A program made the translations under genes and the position numbers. Of a stretch of 64,000 bases of DNA, positions 8,851 to 23,460 are shown piece after piece. Under the pieces are notes generated by a model. It searched no databases. It was not told the origin of the DNA and worked only from the letters and a program-made list of their open reading frames with translations. The stretch is from Bathynomus jamesi (lineage: Eukaryota; Arthropoda; Malacostraca; Isopoda; Cirolanidae), in contig JAJOZX010000091.1 in assembly GCA_023014485.1 (NCBI GenBank), positions 464,501-528,500 of the forward strand, read 5' to 3'. Numbering within the stretch: position 1 is the first letter of the stretch; every line of letters starts with the position of its first letter.

Positions 8851-11587
8851 ATGGAGGTAATTATATATGCTACTAATTATCTCATTTTACTGTGGTATTG
8901 AAATTTATTATTATTTAATTTCTGTCATTTTACTGTGGTAGTGATATTTATTATTAATATTACATGAAATTAATTAGTCTGTTGCATATTGGACAACTAA
9001 GCTGGTAATTATTTATGATACTAATTAATGTAATTTTACTGCGGTATTGAAATTTATTTAATTAATGAATTGTCAAAGAGAACGTAGTGTACACGTATCA
9101 GTTTTATAAATAAAGAAAAGCAGTAACTGGGACTCGAACCAGTGTCATAGCCGTTTGGCGGCATCGCTCAAGTCGGCGTACACAGCACGCTATCCACTCC
9201 CTAGATGGTGTAGTGGATAGCGTGCTGTGTACGCCGACTTGAGCGATGCCGCCAAACGGCTATGACACTGGTTCGAGTCCCAGTTACTGCTTTTCTTTAT
9301 TTAATTAATGAAATTAATTACGATGTGAAATTATTTCTGTGGAATTATTTAGTTTGTTTTCTTTTCCAGGTGTCTACCAGAGCGAAAACAGAAGTGTTTC
9401 TTATTGGCCAGACGGATGCGAACATCACATCAAGTGGCCTTCCAACTCAGTTGCAAGTACTCAAAAAGTACTTTTACCACCAAAAGGAGCAAAAATTTGG
9501 ACGTACTAAATGCCTGAACCTGTGCCTGGATGCCTGTCTCATATTTTGGGAGAGAGCGAGAATCCCCATGATGCGTCGAGATTCGGCCTTGAGGAAGATG
9601 GAATCCCTTCTCAAGGAATACGACCGGCTTGTGAAGCACAAGTCACATAAAGCAGAGTCCTTCCGAGTGAAGGAGGCGATGTTCAAGGAGGCAATAGCGA
9701 AGGAGATCATGGACATTGCTCATTCACAGGCTAAGGAAATGATGAAGAATCAGGAGGACATCCACTTTCTCGACATGCAGCGTGAAGATCCAAATTCCTG
9801 CAGCATGGGCCCTGTTGACATGAAGCTTCACTATAAGGAGATTAGGAAAAGGAAGAGGCTGGACAAGATTAAGGAACAACAGGAGAAGGCCAGGAAGGAA
9901 CAAGGAGCTGCAGAAGATAGGGGGCTTTAGTGATTTCAACTTCGTCAGAGACTGACTCAGATGTCGTTGACCCAACCGTGGAAGTTTTTCCATCCTCCTC
10001 CAAGGGAAATACCAAGAAGCGACGCAGGAATCTGATCTCACAGGATGTGACAACTACCTACGATCGGCTGAATATTTCGTACCGCGATTCAGCTATGTCG
10101 TACGCTGCAGCGGCTAAATCACTAGGTTTTGACTTGGATGAACTGTCCATTTCTGCCAGTACCATGTACCGCACACGCAAAGCTCTCAGGAAGGTGGCTG
10201 CTGAAAGTTATCAATCCGACGAAGTTTGTCCTGGTCAGCCTCTTGTCTTGCATTGGGACGGTAAGCTCCTACCTGACAATGAGCAATGGAAGGAGAGCGT
10301 TGACCGGATCGCCGTCCTCGTCTCTGGCGACGGCAAGGAGAAGTTGCTCGGCGTTCCTAAGGTGACGTCCGGAACTGGCGAGAAGATAGCGCGAGTTTGC
10401 TTGGATTTGGTCAAGGAACACAGGATGGAAGAGCGCGTGCGGGGACTGTCTTTCGACACGACAGCGTCGAACACCGGGATTCATATCGGGGCCTGCGTCC
10501 TGATTGAGAAAAGTCTTGGCAGAGAACTCATGTACTTCCCCTGTCGGCATCACATCTATGAAGTCATCCTCAGCTCCGTCTTCAAGCGTGCATACGGCCC
10601 TTCAAGTGGCCCCGATATACCCGTTTTCAAGAGGTTTCAGGCACAATGGAAGTTCATCGACCGGTTGGACGTGCGGCCGTACGATTTTGCTCAAGTCAAT
10701 GACTCTATGAGGGAACTGAGGAGAAGTCAGTCCTGCTGGTGAGAGGGATGGTGAGCACGTCGCATCAGCGCGATGACTACAAGGAACTGCTACAGTTGGT
10801 TCTCATCTTCCTGGGAGAAGCAAAAGTGGTGGATTTCCCTCTCAGAGCCCCTGGCGCTTACCATCACGCTCGATGGATGGCGATAGCCATCTACTCCTTG
10901 GAAGTAATTCTACTGAAGAAGCAGTTCAAGATGTCGAGTCACGAGTTGGAAGCTCTGACAGCCGTAGGTCTCTTCGTGTCCCTCGTCTACATCCGAGGTT
11001 GGACTCGTGCTGCAACCTCAAGCAAGGCTGCCGCAGTTGATCTGGAATTTCTGCGTGACGAGGAAGCCTTTGCCATGTCGGGATATTCGTGTGTTAACGC
11101 TGCGCAAGAAGCCATGTCTCGACACCTATGGTACATCTCTGAGACTCTTATTGCCATGGCGTTCTTCGACGCAGATGTGGCAGATGAAGAAAAGGCTCAG
11201 ATGGTCGTCAGTTTGGGTAAGCCCGCATCGAAAAAGGAACTCAAGCGACCCCAAGGGAAGAACGTCAGGAATCTTGCCTCGAAACACCTGGCGGAGTTCG
11301 TGACAGGAAAGACGATGGCTTTCTTCCATGCATTCGACTTGGACACAGAATTCTTGAAAAAGCCAGTTGCCGAGTGGACTGAAGTAGAGGGCTTCAAGCA
11401 AGCAGCGGCAACTGTTAACAAAATCTCTGTCGTCAACGATCGGGCCGAAAGAGCCATCGCGCTCACCAAAGAGTTCAACTGTTCTCTGACGAAGAACGAA
11501 GAGCAGAAGCAGTATTTGCTCAAAACTGTGATGCAGCATAGGGCGAAATACCCGAATAAAACCAAGAAGGATTTCATGGACAAATGA
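8851..11587 (+). pseudogene. hAT-like transposase, two frameshifts
   Basis: A first exon ATGGAG (8851-8856) followed by GTAATT, and an acceptor at 9368-9369, join in frame to a body running to a stop at 11585-11587, about 740 codons. Three reading frames are used. A change near 9920 lies in a G run, and another near 10716 in AGGAG; each would be explained by the loss of one G. Visible hAT-like core features are an aspartate in VLHWDGKLLPD, one in LSFDTTASNTG, a C-x2-H motif in CRHHIYEVIL, and an ARW motif in AYHHARWMAIAI. A basic, coiled-coil-like stretch covers about residues 100-195. I saw no BED zinc finger. hAT assignment rests on these motifs plus the element ends; the family looks divergent. 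Confidence 0.72.
9070..9295. mobile_element. tRNA-like hairpin insertion with 17-base duplication
   Basis: The insertion is flanked by the 17-base direct repeat TTTATTTAATTAATGAA at 9053-9069 and 9296-9312. It ends in a nearly perfect palindrome whose 91-base arms (9108-9198 and 9212-9302, running slightly into the repeat) surround a 13-base loop. The right arm carries an A box (TGGTGTAGTGG) overlapping the loop, a B box (GGTTCGAGTCC) and then TTTT, a pol III stop. The box spacing is long, and the plus strand lacks a pairing 5' acceptor half, so it is tRNA-derived rather than a tRNA gene. A duplication this long points to retroposition. Confidence 0.78.
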
Positions 11588-11841
11588 TTCGCAAGAAGTG
11601 GTTATGTTTTTTGTATCTTTGTGAAAATGTGTAGTGAAATGGTACTCGTTTGTTGAATAAAAATTCATTGACAGATTTTTGTTTAATTTTTTCCGTTTAT
11701 GATCTGCCAGAGCATCAAACTGGGGACCCGTAAACTTTAAACTATTGAATTAATACTTCGGTTTATCAGTCTCCTCAGCAAATGGAACAAGGGGATCCAT
11801 GTGGATTAAAATTTTTCCAAACTTTTAATTTATGAAACACC

Positions 11842-11847
<6 letters not shown>

Positions 11848-11889
<42 letters not shown>
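11848..11889. repeat. (TA)n microsatellite
   Basis: A TA tract follows the right end of the hAT-like element and lies about 40 bases upstream of a GGH exon. Confidence 0.9.
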
Positions 11890-11890
<1 letters not shown>

Positions 11891-11929
11891 TGTATATATA
11901 AAAATAATTTTATTTAATTTCAATTCTAG

Positions 11930-12157
11930 GATATAATATATTGCATGGCTTGGATAAGGACTACTACCTTGTGACTAAAAATTATGACGTAAATAATTTT
12001 GAATTTTTGTCAACGATTGAGCACAGAACATTACCCATATTTGGCACTCAGTGGCACCCTGAGAAGAATGCCTACGAATGGAAATTCGATTCAATTCCAC
12101 ATACAATGGACGCTGTTTACAGTGTCCAGTATTTGGCAGACTTTTTTGTCAGTGAAG
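11930..12157 (+). CDS. GGH: Gamma-glutamyl hydrolase, penultimate coding exon
   Basis: This exon encodes the late part of gamma-glutamyl hydrolase, a class I glutamine-amidotransferase-like peptidase that removes gamma-linked glutamates from folylpoly-glutamates, in lysosomes or secreted. The diagnostic block is LPIFGTQWHPEKNAYEW, whose histidine is the catalytic histidine of the family, followed by IPHTMDAVYSVQYLADFFVSEG. The acceptor AG at 11928-11929 follows a TTTCAATTCT tract and the donor is GTAAAC after 12157. The last base of the exon is the first base of a codon, and it joins in frame to the exon at 14126. The catalytic cysteine exon and signal peptide are not in the visible sequence and must lie upstream, perhaps left of the window. 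Confidence 0.93.
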
Positions 12158-12625
12158 GTAAACACTAAACACTTTATGTAACATTATACTGTATTTATCC
12201 TATTTTTAAAAGGATATTTGCAGTTTTGAAAGCCATTTTTAGATGGTAAATACTTTGGATGTAAATACCTTGTCCACGTAATTTATTTATGTCATGTGTG
12301 GTGATAATTTTTTTTTTTTTTCCCATTAAACAGTGCCAAATGGGTGTTTTAATTTGAAAAAAATGTAGTTTCGGAAAAAGCCCTAACAGGAATTTTTAAA
12401 GTATAAAAAAATCGGGATTTCATTTGATCAACTTTACATTCTATCAGCAAGTATATCGTGCGTTAGATTAAGTTGAGTTAGGTTAGCAGAGGTTTGATTA
12501 CGTTAGGTTAGGTTGTTAGTTTTTAGTGTCGATGTTATGGTCTTGTCGATCCGATTTCCTTATTTCCGATACATATAATATAAATGTAATGACGGGTTTG
12601 GTTAACGTCCTTCGCAACATCTAAG

Positions 12626-12787
12626 GTCATATGACGAAAGGGGCCTATAGTTTTACGTGGGATCGGGTCACTACATAATCTGGACACGGACGACGGTCTC
12701 CCATCCAACTACTCTCCAAATCCATTGTCGCTTAACTTCGTTCATCGACTGGAAGTGGTGTTACGACACTGGCCACAATGTAGCCCG
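12626..12787 (-). mobile_element. 5S-rRNA-headed SINE copy
   Basis: On the minus strand it shows AGTTAAGCGAC and TAGTTGGATGGGAGACCG, corresponding to the internal A box and C box regions of 5S rRNA, in the right order and spacing. A short body with CCCACGTAAAACTATAGG follows. Other copies, all on the minus strand, are at 17688, 33600, 33785 and 58910. Confidence 0.82.
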
Positions 12788-12866
12788 GTCCAATAGTTGT
12801 AGGTCCTAAACATTTAGTAATCAGCAATGATTTTGTTTCCTTGAAATTTTATCAGTCATCAAAAGT

Positions 12867-12951
12867 AATAAAATATATGTCGGACGATGACTTTTATTAT
12901 AAATACTGTCAAAAAGCCGTCAGTGTCGCGATGGTGGTGGTTCCGTCGGAT

Positions 12952-12993
<42 letters not shown>

Positions 12994-13076
12994 AACCCGA
13001 CGGAAACACCACCATCGCGACACTGGCGGCTTTTTGCCAGTATTTATAATAAAAGTCTGTCCGACATTTATTTTAT
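12867..13076. repeat. Palindrome centred on (TA)n
   Basis: Arms 12867-12955 and 12988-13076 are inverted copies with about eight differences. They are separated by TA repeats and include CACCACCATCGCGACACTG and its complement. No coding region. Confidence 0.85.
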
Positions 13077-14125
13077 TATATATATATATCGCTACACAAT
13101 GTCGTCACTGTCGAGTTGTGTCTGTGCTCTTCTCTGTAGTATATGATGTTACACCATTCCTTTTGTTAGGTAACTCAGTATGTTGCTTCGTCGCACCAGC
13201 AACGCAGAATATACCGCTTACGTTCAGGTTCTTCTTTTCAAACTTGATCTGACTGCGTGTTACGAACAATTTGATGCCCTCGTCGAATGGCGTCCTTTCC
13301 CTCGATCTGTTGAGAGAACAGAATTTCTTAACCTTTCGTGAGAAGGATAAAAATGACGTGTTACCCTTTTTCGCAGTTTTATTTCGGGGTAGTCACTTCT
13401 CAAGAGATTAGATTCTTACAGAGCAAAGTTAAAATAGAAATCGAAGTATTGTCACTACACTTGTTTGGAGAGTTTTTAACGAAACTATGCTTTCAGCTGA
13501 CCTGACTCCCCAAAAGGCGAGCCACGAACTGGCATTCCTTTTTGTCATGCCCTGGAGAGACTCCCGTGGTGTCACGTTTACAAAAGATTATTAAAGTTGC
13601 GAAGTGCTAGTCTAATAATGATATTGGCAAAAGAATTTATATAATTTTGTTTTTATACCTAACTCTTTTATGTGATTTATATATTAGCCGAGAATAATAA
13701 TTAGAATTTAGGAGTCCTCGTTTAAGATTATAGATCTGGCACCTCTGGAATGTCGTTAGGCTTATCAAAAGCTGCCAGATATCTACTGCGGGCGTGAAGA
13801 CAAGTTATAAAATATTAAAAATTTAAAGGATTAATACCTAACTTATACAAACAATAATATCTTTTAAATTTTAACAAAAATTTATTTCCCATGGAAAACC
13901 TTTTCCACGTGTACAAAGAAAACCAGAATTTTAACAATTAGTAATTTTTTGTGCTTTTTAGAAATAGTTTCCAGCGAACTTTTTTCACCAAACTATACAG
14001 ATATGAAAGTTTTTGGAGATTTCCCTTACCATTTTTTCTTTAATGTAAATAGCTGGACACTACTTTTCTAAGTATATAATTTCCTCATTTAATGCACTTA
14101 CAAACGTTTGAATTTTGCTCTTCAG

Positions 14126-14253
14126 CTCGATTGAATGACCAAAAATTTGAAAATGAGGAAGAGGAACAGAACTCGCTCATATATGGCTATGAACCGACAT
14201 ATGAAGGAAATACATCATCCAGTTTCGTCCAAGTTTACCTGTTTCAAGAATGA
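14126..14253 (+). CDS. GGH: Gamma-glutamyl hydrolase, last coding exon
   Basis: After the acceptor at 14124-14125 the frame completes a split codon (G+CT, alanine) and reads ARLNDQKFENEEEEQNSLIY, then GYEPTYEGNTSSSFVQVYLF, ending QE and TGA at 14251-14253. Family members end with the same pattern: an acidic stretch, LIY, a P-x-Y-x-G-N block with serines, and a short aromatic end. This confirms the gene and its C-terminus. No AATAAA lies between the stop and the mobile element that begins at 14287; the first one, at 14331, is inside that element. Confidence 0.9.
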
Positions 14254-14286
14254 AAGACCAGAAATAGATTTTAGTAAAAGCTATAA

Positions 14287-17521
<3,235 letters not shown>

Positions 17522-17687
17522 TATAAGTTATTACTTCCTACTCAATGCCATTCCCATTCCAGGTCTGCAAGTGAGAATGTACAAAGTGAGAAATTCACAT
17601 TTGGGTAAAAAAGTTTCTTGATTTGAGAAAGAATGTCACACTCATTCGCATTCGCGGTTGGTTAACTGGTAAGGTTTAATCTCCTCC

Positions 17688-17850
17688 GGAACATCACATG
17701 ACGGAGGAGACCTACAACATTAAGTGGGATTCGAGCCGCGGATCGCTACGTAATCTGGACGCAGAGAATGGTCCTCTACCCAACTACCACCTGGACCCAA
17801 TATTGCTTAACGTCGCTGATCCACGGGAAGGGGTGTATTGGCCACGATCG
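17688..17850 (-). mobile_element. 5S-rRNA-headed SINE copy
   Basis: Diverged minus-strand copy. It keeps GTTAAGC-like and TAGTTGGGTAGAGGACC blocks of the 5S head, then a B box-like GGCTCGAATCCCAC and TTGTAGGTCTCCTCCG of the body. No other feature is recognised in 17522-18260. Confidence 0.65.
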
Positions 17851-18267
17851 CATTCCCGAGAAAGGAGCGAAATGAGAGTGGCTAATACTTCCTAACGTAA
17901 CTGACCTGATTTGACCTGACCCAAATTTGGAAAATCGTGGATGAGAATGGCCTGAAATGGGAATAGAACAATTTGATCATTGCCTCCCTTGAGATTCTCA
18001 GCCGCGGATTTCTATCTTGGGCACGGATATAAAATGGAAATGACAATGAGTGGGATGATACCTGTAAGCCATTTAATTATTTGATTACCTTTAATTATAA
18101 TAGTCAGAGGGTAGCTAAAATCAATCTAAGGAAAATTAGTGCGTAATAGTTTCGGTTGACAGATTTGCCTCCAGATTTTTTCTTCCTCTGCACAGTTATG
18201 GAACATGTATACAATTCCCTTCAATGTCTACATTCTAATATTAATTTCATTTATTAGTAATATTTTC

Positions 18268-18474
18268 GGATGACCTGAAGATCAGGGCCTCTAGCCATCT
18301 TTAGTTAGGCTTATAAGGCTAACTAACATCACGACTTAACCTAACCAATCGTTAGGTCAACTGTACGCCCTTGACGATTGGTTAGGTTAGGTCGTGATAT
18401 TTTCGTTAGTTAGCCATATAAGGCTAACTAAAGAAAGCTGGGGGCCCTGATCTTCAGGTGATCCGTATTTTCTC
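18268..18474. repeat. Palindromic repeat with hairpin arms
   Basis: The outer arms GGATGACCTGAAGATCAGGG and complement enclose TAGTTAGCC/GGCTAACTA hairpins and an inner inverted pair CTAACCAATCGT/ACGATTGGTTAG. The outer arm recurs at 650-727, and the inner part at 19533-19718 and 31003-31108. Non-coding. 18475-18930 shows nothing else. Confidence 0.85.
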
Positions 18475-18935
18475 TTTTAAGTGTATCAAGATTGTCTTCA
18501 AAATTAAATTAGAAGTAAATGCTTAAATTTTCAAACTGTTTCTTCTCTTCTCACCCTTGGATCGAAAACTAAGTTGGAGTCTCATGCGTGTTCCATTGTG
18601 CTACGACTGGTTGTAGGTGAGAAATAATACTGTACGATCAGAGTAGAAAAAATTGGGAAATTTGAGGAAAACGATCAACGTTTTGCATTTGGCTTTCTCT
18701 TCACGATCTTTTTCTGTGGCAAATTGCTTCGTAAGGATTTATTTTTTTCTCTTGCGGGAGGTACTGCCGTTTCAACGATTGCATTTATGATGTTTTTAGA
18801 GAACCCGTTGACCTGCTTGCATTGTTAGCAGGGTCCGGGGCTCCGATACGCAAAAGTGAATGACCCAACAGAACTGGATCTTTACCATGATCGAGACTCC
18901 TGGTTGACCCGTTGCCTTTCTCCTTTCTTTCCATT

Positions 18936-18985
<50 letters not shown>
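18936..18985. repeat. (CA)n microsatellite
   Basis: An uninterrupted CA tract of about 48 bases. Confidence 0.95.
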
Positions 18986-18991
<6 letters not shown>

Positions 18992-19532
18992 GCTTAACAG
19001 GATACGTACATAAGGATATTTTTTACTTTGAATGAGACAAATACCCAAACATTTCAAACTCGTTACATGGCTGATATTTAATTCGCAAAACTCGTGTTGT
19101 AACCAGTGACACAGATGAATAATGTTTGACCGATGTTTTTGTTGAATTATATATATTTGTGAAATAAAATTTTCCAAGTGCGAATGTGTTCGGGGATACT
19201 TGTTTTCATAGGGGGTTTTTGTTTTACACTAAGCTTTTTAAGCGTGTCGTGGACTCTATACGAAGACTGGGCACATTTTTCAATTTGGAATTTTATCACG
19301 GTTGTATTGCTCAGTGATATAGCAATTTATTCGGATAAAAAGGATAAGAGCTTACCGCATTACCTTTCATATAATGAAAGTATTTTTAATGTAGAACTTG
19401 TAGTAATTTTTTATTATTTACTAAAATATTTACTATTCAAGCTTTATCATCTGTGTACGGGCGGGCTTCCATGAGTTAATTGTTGAACTTCTGTTCTGGT
19501 TTTTAATATGTACAGATTTGAACTTTGTCCTC

Positions 19533-19718
19533 GAAATGAGTTATTGAATGCCCGGTTAGGTCAACTGTACGCCCTTGATGATTGGTTAGGTGGTTGTGAT
19601 ATTTTCGTTAGTTGGGTTAAGTCGTGGTATTTTCATTAAAACTAACGAAACTATCACGACAACCTAACCAATCATCAAGGGCGTACATTGACCTAACCGG
19701 GCATTCAATAATTCATTT
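19533..19718. repeat. Palindromic repeat, relative of 18268-18474
   Basis: An inverted pair from GAATGCCCGGTTAGGTCAA to its complement. The inner segments share TACGCCCTTGATGATTGGTT and GTGATATTTTCGTTAGTT with the palindromes at 18268 and 31003. The region 18986-19532 contains a 98-codon open frame (19178-19474), hydrophobic and unrecognised, which I do not annotate as a gene. Confidence 0.85.
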
Positions 19719-21689
19719 GCACAAGAAATGAAGGTCAGATTTGAATAAACACACCAAAATACACCAGAAAAACCTATTCTCATCTCAAAATCGACCCGCA
19801 TGGGTAAAAAACAAATAATTACCACCATACTATTTCAATCGATTTTAATCGATCCAAAAATTGCTTATGTCTCCGTTAATACCAATTTGCACAAGAAATA
19901 CATGGAAAAAAATAGATTCAAATTTAAATTCTACGTGAGAAAAACTGGATCTTGTGTGGGTTGTTGTATTATATGAAAAAAATTAAGTAAATGATCCTTT
20001 ATTTTTGCAAAAAATCGCCTATTCATCGTGTTTTATCTATCCTAGATGTCCTCTTTCCCGAGAATACCTTTAACTCAGCACCAGAGACTCTCCAGTGCTG
20101 CTTGGGAGTCTTCTTTGAATAGGTAGAGGATTATAGAAACATATTAATACGCAGGTCTACTCTGTAGGTGTGGTATGCTGCTCTTTCATTGAACTTAAAA
20201 AGAAAACGATTTTAGCATAAACTACTAACGAGTGATTTTAGATAATTACGTAGTCTTTTTATGAAATTTAAACTTTTTAAACATGAAATTTTGTAGTCAT
20301 AATTTCAGAGGCTGGCGAAAATAGTTTCGTAGACCCGACAAAATTTTTTAAAATCGGTTCACCAATCATACTCTTGCCCGTTTGTTAGTATTTTGGAAAA
20401 ACTGTCCACCTTTTAATTACCAGTTAGTATTTTAAGCAATACATAAATGAAACTTCAGATGAGTAAATGAAACGCAAATATTTAGTTCTCTATAAACTAA
20501 GATTGATATCTTGGAATTCTATAATCTAAGGGAGACCTATGTTGAACTTCATGAACAGGGTCTTCATTGATGGCATATTTGTTTACTGTTTTTTCACATC
20601 CGAAAAATCTGTCTTAAAGTACTTTAGCAATGTTCCCTAGTAAGTTTTAGAAGAACATAAGATTTGACTAGTTTTAGTCCATTTTCACTGGATTTTGACG
20701 AATCGAGAATGTTGGCTTAACCCTTTAGCGGTCATGTCCGTAAGTTTACGGATACAATGTAAGCCTATAGGCCCTATACTGTTTCATAACTCGACCGCCT
20801 AAAGGTTAAGATCTGCCTAAGTTTTTTAACGAATCGAAAACAAACGGCTGCACCAAGCACACCCACGAAGTTAGACTGCGTGTAACCGTAACCTACGTAG
20901 GTCTTCCTGACAAGCGCCAAACGGCAAACTACATTTAAATAGCATTTCCATCGTCAACTGTTTACTCCCATGCAGTGGTGTCAGACATTCAAACTTAAAA
21001 ATGCATTTCAAACTAAACGTTCCTTTTAAATGTGAAACAAGAGTAACTGTAATTTACAAAGTCATAAGTCACAAGTTACTCGTGAAAAGTAAGTGTTACA
21101 ATATTAGTTTCTTTCGAGAGTAACTTGGTTACTGAAAAAGTAACCATTATAGTAACTCAGTTACTTGTGTAAGTTATTTTCCGGCGCTGCATATAGGAAG
21201 AGAAAATTTTGTTTACTGCGCATTCGTTTAGATTGTGTACTGCACATTCAGGAGTTTTTAGTTGTTCGGTGATTGTATCGTATTGTACAGTGACTAGAGT
21301 TATTGGCTTGAAGCTGAGTAAATGCTAGCTATTTCTGGCTTATGTACACGATATTGTAAAATTTAAACCATATATTACAACAACAGAAAATAAAAAATTT
21401 GAAGTGTACGTTTATCACCTTATTTTTTCTGTATTAGGCTGGTTGGCAAATGAGTTAGTCATAAGCACAATGTGCAGTAAGGCTTTTCTTGTGTTTGCCT
21501 ACCTCACTTTGGGAATATCTGTTCTAAGTGAAAAGTTGAAAACTCCATTCAGTAAGTTTCACCGATTCGACAGCAAGCAAGAAATGTTCACGTCTCCTAA
21601 AATAATACAGCTGTTCAGGAATTAAAATTGTAAAGGAAACCAGTTTTGCTTAGTTGCGGAAAAGAATTCGCCGAAACACTTGCCCTAAA
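19719..21689. other. AT-rich stretch without genes
   Basis: Apart from the MITE at 20721-20805, I see no gene. A possible hAT-like remnant (CAGTGGTG at 20974 to CGGCGCTG near 21189) is too diverged to call. Confidence 0.6.
20721..20805. mobile_element. piggyBac-type MITE
   Basis: An 85-base element between TTAA duplications (20717-20720 and 20806-20809), with ends CCCTTTAGCGGTC and GACCGCCTAAAGG. Similar CCCTTTA ends occur at 42395 and 44320. Confidence 0.8.
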
Positions 21690-22560
21690 AATTTCCTCAA
21701 ATATTTTTTATCAATGGCATCGACAAAGGAATTAACAGTATAATTTCAAAATTTGTGGATGATGATAAAATGGGGGACGAACAAAACCAGCGGCATAGCG
21801 TTTACAGATTCAGAAGATATATAAGTTTCTCGAGTGGGTAGAAATTTGGCAAATGAACTTTATGTAAAACGTTGCATATCGGTAGAAACAGTGTTACAGA
21901 AGAGTAATTTACGAGTGATAAGACACTAAAGAGCATTACGAAAGAGAAAGATTTAGGTATTATTGTTGCCGACACACTTAAACCGAGTAAGCAATGTATC
22001 GAAGCAGTTAGAAAAACAAATAGAATGCTGGGATTTATTGGTAGATCATTGGAATTTAAGTCGGAGAAAATATTTGCTAACATTATATAATTCTTCAGTA
22101 CGCCCCCACCTGCAATATTGCGTTCAGTTCTGATCCCCATATTTACGACAGGATGTAGGCCTAGATAGAATAGAGAGAGTGCAGCGATTAGCTGCAAAGA
22201 TGATTCCCAGACTTAAAAGCAAATCGTACGCTGTCCGTTTAGAAATGTTAAATTTATTTTCGCTTGTAAAAAGGCATATTCAAGGAGATTTAATTGGTGT
22301 TTAAAATGATTAAATGTTTTGATAACGTTGACGCCGAAAAATATTTCGCCTTTAGAAATGCAGATAGAACTCGCGGTAATGGTCTGAAATTAGTGGGTAA
22401 ACATTTTAATTCCAATGAAACTAAGCATTTCTTCAGTCGTGTATAGTTAATTTGTAGAATGGATTGCCAGCCAGCATAGTTCAAAGTAATTCGGTCGAGT
22501 CCTTTTAAAAGATTCTAGATGCTTGCTTGTCTTGCCTTAAACCTCCAGTTAAAGCATTTG
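21690..22560 (+). pseudogene. Decayed CR1-type LINE reverse transcriptase
   Basis: In shifting frames the plus strand shows a degraded F-A-D-D-like box (FVDDDKMG), a WQMNF-like block, then SVRPHLQYCVQF, IERVQRLAAKMIPRLKSKSY and a C-terminal block FDNVDAEKYFAFRN. This order matches the reverse transcriptase and C-terminal domain of the CR1 element on the minus strand at 48757-50280. Many stops and shifts show it is old. Confidence 0.75.
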
Positions 22561-23175
22561 TTAGTGCATAAAATTATTGTAGAATTTTCAGTAGGATTCT
22601 CTCCCGTTTGCTTTAAAATTTTCACTTTATCTCTCAATTTCTCTCTTCTTTCAACCTTACCTCCCTTTGATCTGCTTTAAAATTTTCACTTTTTTACATT
22701 TTCTTCCATCTTTTAATCTGCCTCCTTTAAACAGACAGTCTGGTTTGTTGGTTTGGTGTCCCTTGTACTTCTAATAATGTTTTGGGATATTAAACCTCCG
22801 TAGTTTTTGTTCACTGACTAAAGATCGAAGTAAACTTTTTTATACATGACATTTTTAAAAAGCGTAACCCGTGAGTGTTACTGACAGATATTACATACAT
22901 ACTGACCCGTCAGTAATACATACGCGTTATAAACGATATTTTTCATTGGTGTCAGAATCTGTTTAGTCTTTTAGGTATAATTGGAAACGAAAACTCACCA
23001 ACGTTGATGTATAAATTCATCCACAGTTACACGTAGAGCTAATGAATTTTTGTTCATTCAGTAAAACAAAAAAGAATAGAACAGGAAGTTATAAATTAAA
23101 AGTTAGACTGCCAATCCACTTTGTTTCGAACGTTGGGGAGAATTATTTGTATACTGTAATTTTAAAAGCAGCACC

Positions 23176-23460
23176 GAGGATTTGTCAAGTACCGTAACGT
23201 AATTAAAGATTCAAGAGAAAAGTCTAATAACGTGTTAATTTGTGGGATACCACCTAGAATTCATCAAATTAATAATAAATAAATAAAGTAATTTACTTTA
23301 ACACCAAATTAGAAACGATATTTGAAGAAGAATTCCTAAAATTTTGGTTAGAATTTGATTCAACGGATGTATTTGTTCGGGATGGTATACACTTAAATGA
23401 ACTAAATAATGCGCGATTTGGTAGATTGATAAAAAAGCGAATAAGATATACGCAGAGATG
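23176..23460 (+). pseudogene. Possible CR1 ORF1 esterase fragment
   Basis: In mixed frames the plus strand reads ICGIPPRIHQ, then FEEEFLKFWLEFDSTDVFVR and DGIHLNELNNARFGRLI. The D-G-x-H-L motif near the end resembles the catalytic Asp-His segment of SGNH/GDSL esterases found in ORF1 of some CR1 LINEs. The frame is broken. Tentative. Confidence 0.4.

Larger units (their letters stand above)
8613..11844 (+). mobile_element. Full-length hAT-like DNA transposon
   Basis: The ends TAGGGTGTTTCATA and TATGAAACACCCTA are perfect 14-base inverted repeats. The flanks are TA repeats, compatible with an 8-base duplication ATATATAT. The TAGGG end and the 8-base spacing fit hAT rules. Inside is a plus-strand transposase gene with an upstream intron; that intron has received a tRNA-like hairpin insertion. 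The element lies in an intron or upstream flank of GGH, just before its penultimate exon. Confidence 0.82.
12158..14125 (+). other. GGH: GGH last intron
   Basis: A 1,968-base GT-AG intron. It holds a 5S-derived SINE (12626-12787) and a palindrome around TA repeats (12867-13076). The remainder, 13090-14110, is AT-rich with nothing I recognise. Confidence 0.85.

Noticed and set aside
19178..19474. 98-codon hydrophobic open frame
   Set aside because: No motif recognised, the sequence is AT-rich and there is no supporting context. Its length is within chance expectation for this composition.
20974..21190. Possible hAT element with CAGTGGTG and CGGCGCTG ends and repeated GTTACT motifs
   Set aside because: The two ends do not match well enough and no 8-base duplication is visible.
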